Below, piece after piece: positions 5,608 to 5,716 of a DNA stretch of 5,716 bases. The position numbers and the translations under genes were made by a program. Position 1 is the first letter of the stretch; every line of letters begins with the position of its first letter. The stretch is taken from contig ONUD01000040.1 in assembly GCA_900320925.1 (NCBI GenBank), positions 1 to 5,716 on the forward strand, given 5' to 3'. Origin of the DNA: an uncultured Eubacteriales bacterium (GTDB taxonomy: Bacteria > Bacillota > Clostridia > Oscillospirales > Acutalibacteraceae). Under the pieces are notes generated by a model that was given only the letters and a program-made list of their open reading frames with translations, searched no databases and was not told the DNA's origin.

Positions 5608-5716
5608 TCAGCAGCACGCCACAAAACAGTCCTCTCCGTCACAGGAAGAGTTTTCTTCATTCATGTCTGCCAAGGCTGCCTTAATCATGATGGCACATTC
5701 CAGACGCTTTTTCTCC
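5608..5716 (-). CDS. C-terminal end of an unrecognised cysteine-rich protein (partial)
   Basis: On the minus strand an open frame enters from the window edge (first full codon at 5715-5713) and runs 35 codons to a TGA at 5610-5608. It reads EKKRLECAIMIKAALA, then an acidic stretch, then CDGEDCFVACC at the very end. The first half looks like an amphipathic helix, and the tail has four cysteines in a C-x4-C-x3-CC pattern, which might bind metal or form disulfides. I do not recognise the family. The internal ATG (5688-5686) has no ribosome binding site close by, so this is more likely the tail of a longer gene than a 26-residue peptide. It lies 95 nt upstream of the DUF378 gene on the same strand. 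Confidence 0.5.
   Translation of the reverse strand, partial: EKKRLECAIMIKAALADMNEENSSCDGEDCFVACC

Overview
This window looks like core chromosome of a low-to-mid GC Firmicute, most likely a clostridial anaerobe. The evidence is the strong GGAGG-type ribosome binding sites, the infC-rpmI-rplT order, and the dprA-topA pair, which is common in Clostridia. The precise family (perhaps a gut Oscillospiraceae/Ruminococcaceae member) is a guess from the style of the proteins.

Layout, plus strand: (1) bases 1-40 are the last codons of infC (initiation factor IF3), followed by rpmI (ribosomal protein L35) and rplT (L20). This is the classic translation operon, and it closes with an intrinsic terminator at 654-686. 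(2) A second tight run follows: a shikimate kinase-like P-loop kinase (705-1223), a SpoU/TrmH-family RNA 2'-O-methyltransferase (1201-1986, overlapping the kinase by 23 nt), dprA (TTG start at 1993, stop at 3102) and topA (ATG start at 3120, stop at 5261). Spacings of -23, +6 and +17 nt suggest one transcript with translational coupling. It ends at a strong hairpin at 5263-5295.

Minus strand: a small two-helix membrane protein of the DUF378 (YuzA-like) family lies at 5297-5512, convergent with topA and sharing the same bidirectional terminator. Upstream of it (5608-5716) is the C-terminal end of an unrecognised, cysteine-rich protein cut by the window edge.

The genes cover protein synthesis (IF3, L35, L20), RNA modification (SpoU methyltransferase), incoming or single-stranded DNA handling (DprA) and DNA supercoiling (TopA). 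No mobile element, CRISPR array, tRNA or rRNA was seen, and no gene-free stretch exceeds about 100 bases. I did not find a clearly new multi-gene system. The points most worth a second look are the kinase, which lacks several shikimate-binding residues, and the DUF378 leader, where upstream segments are complementary to the gene's own ribosome binding site.
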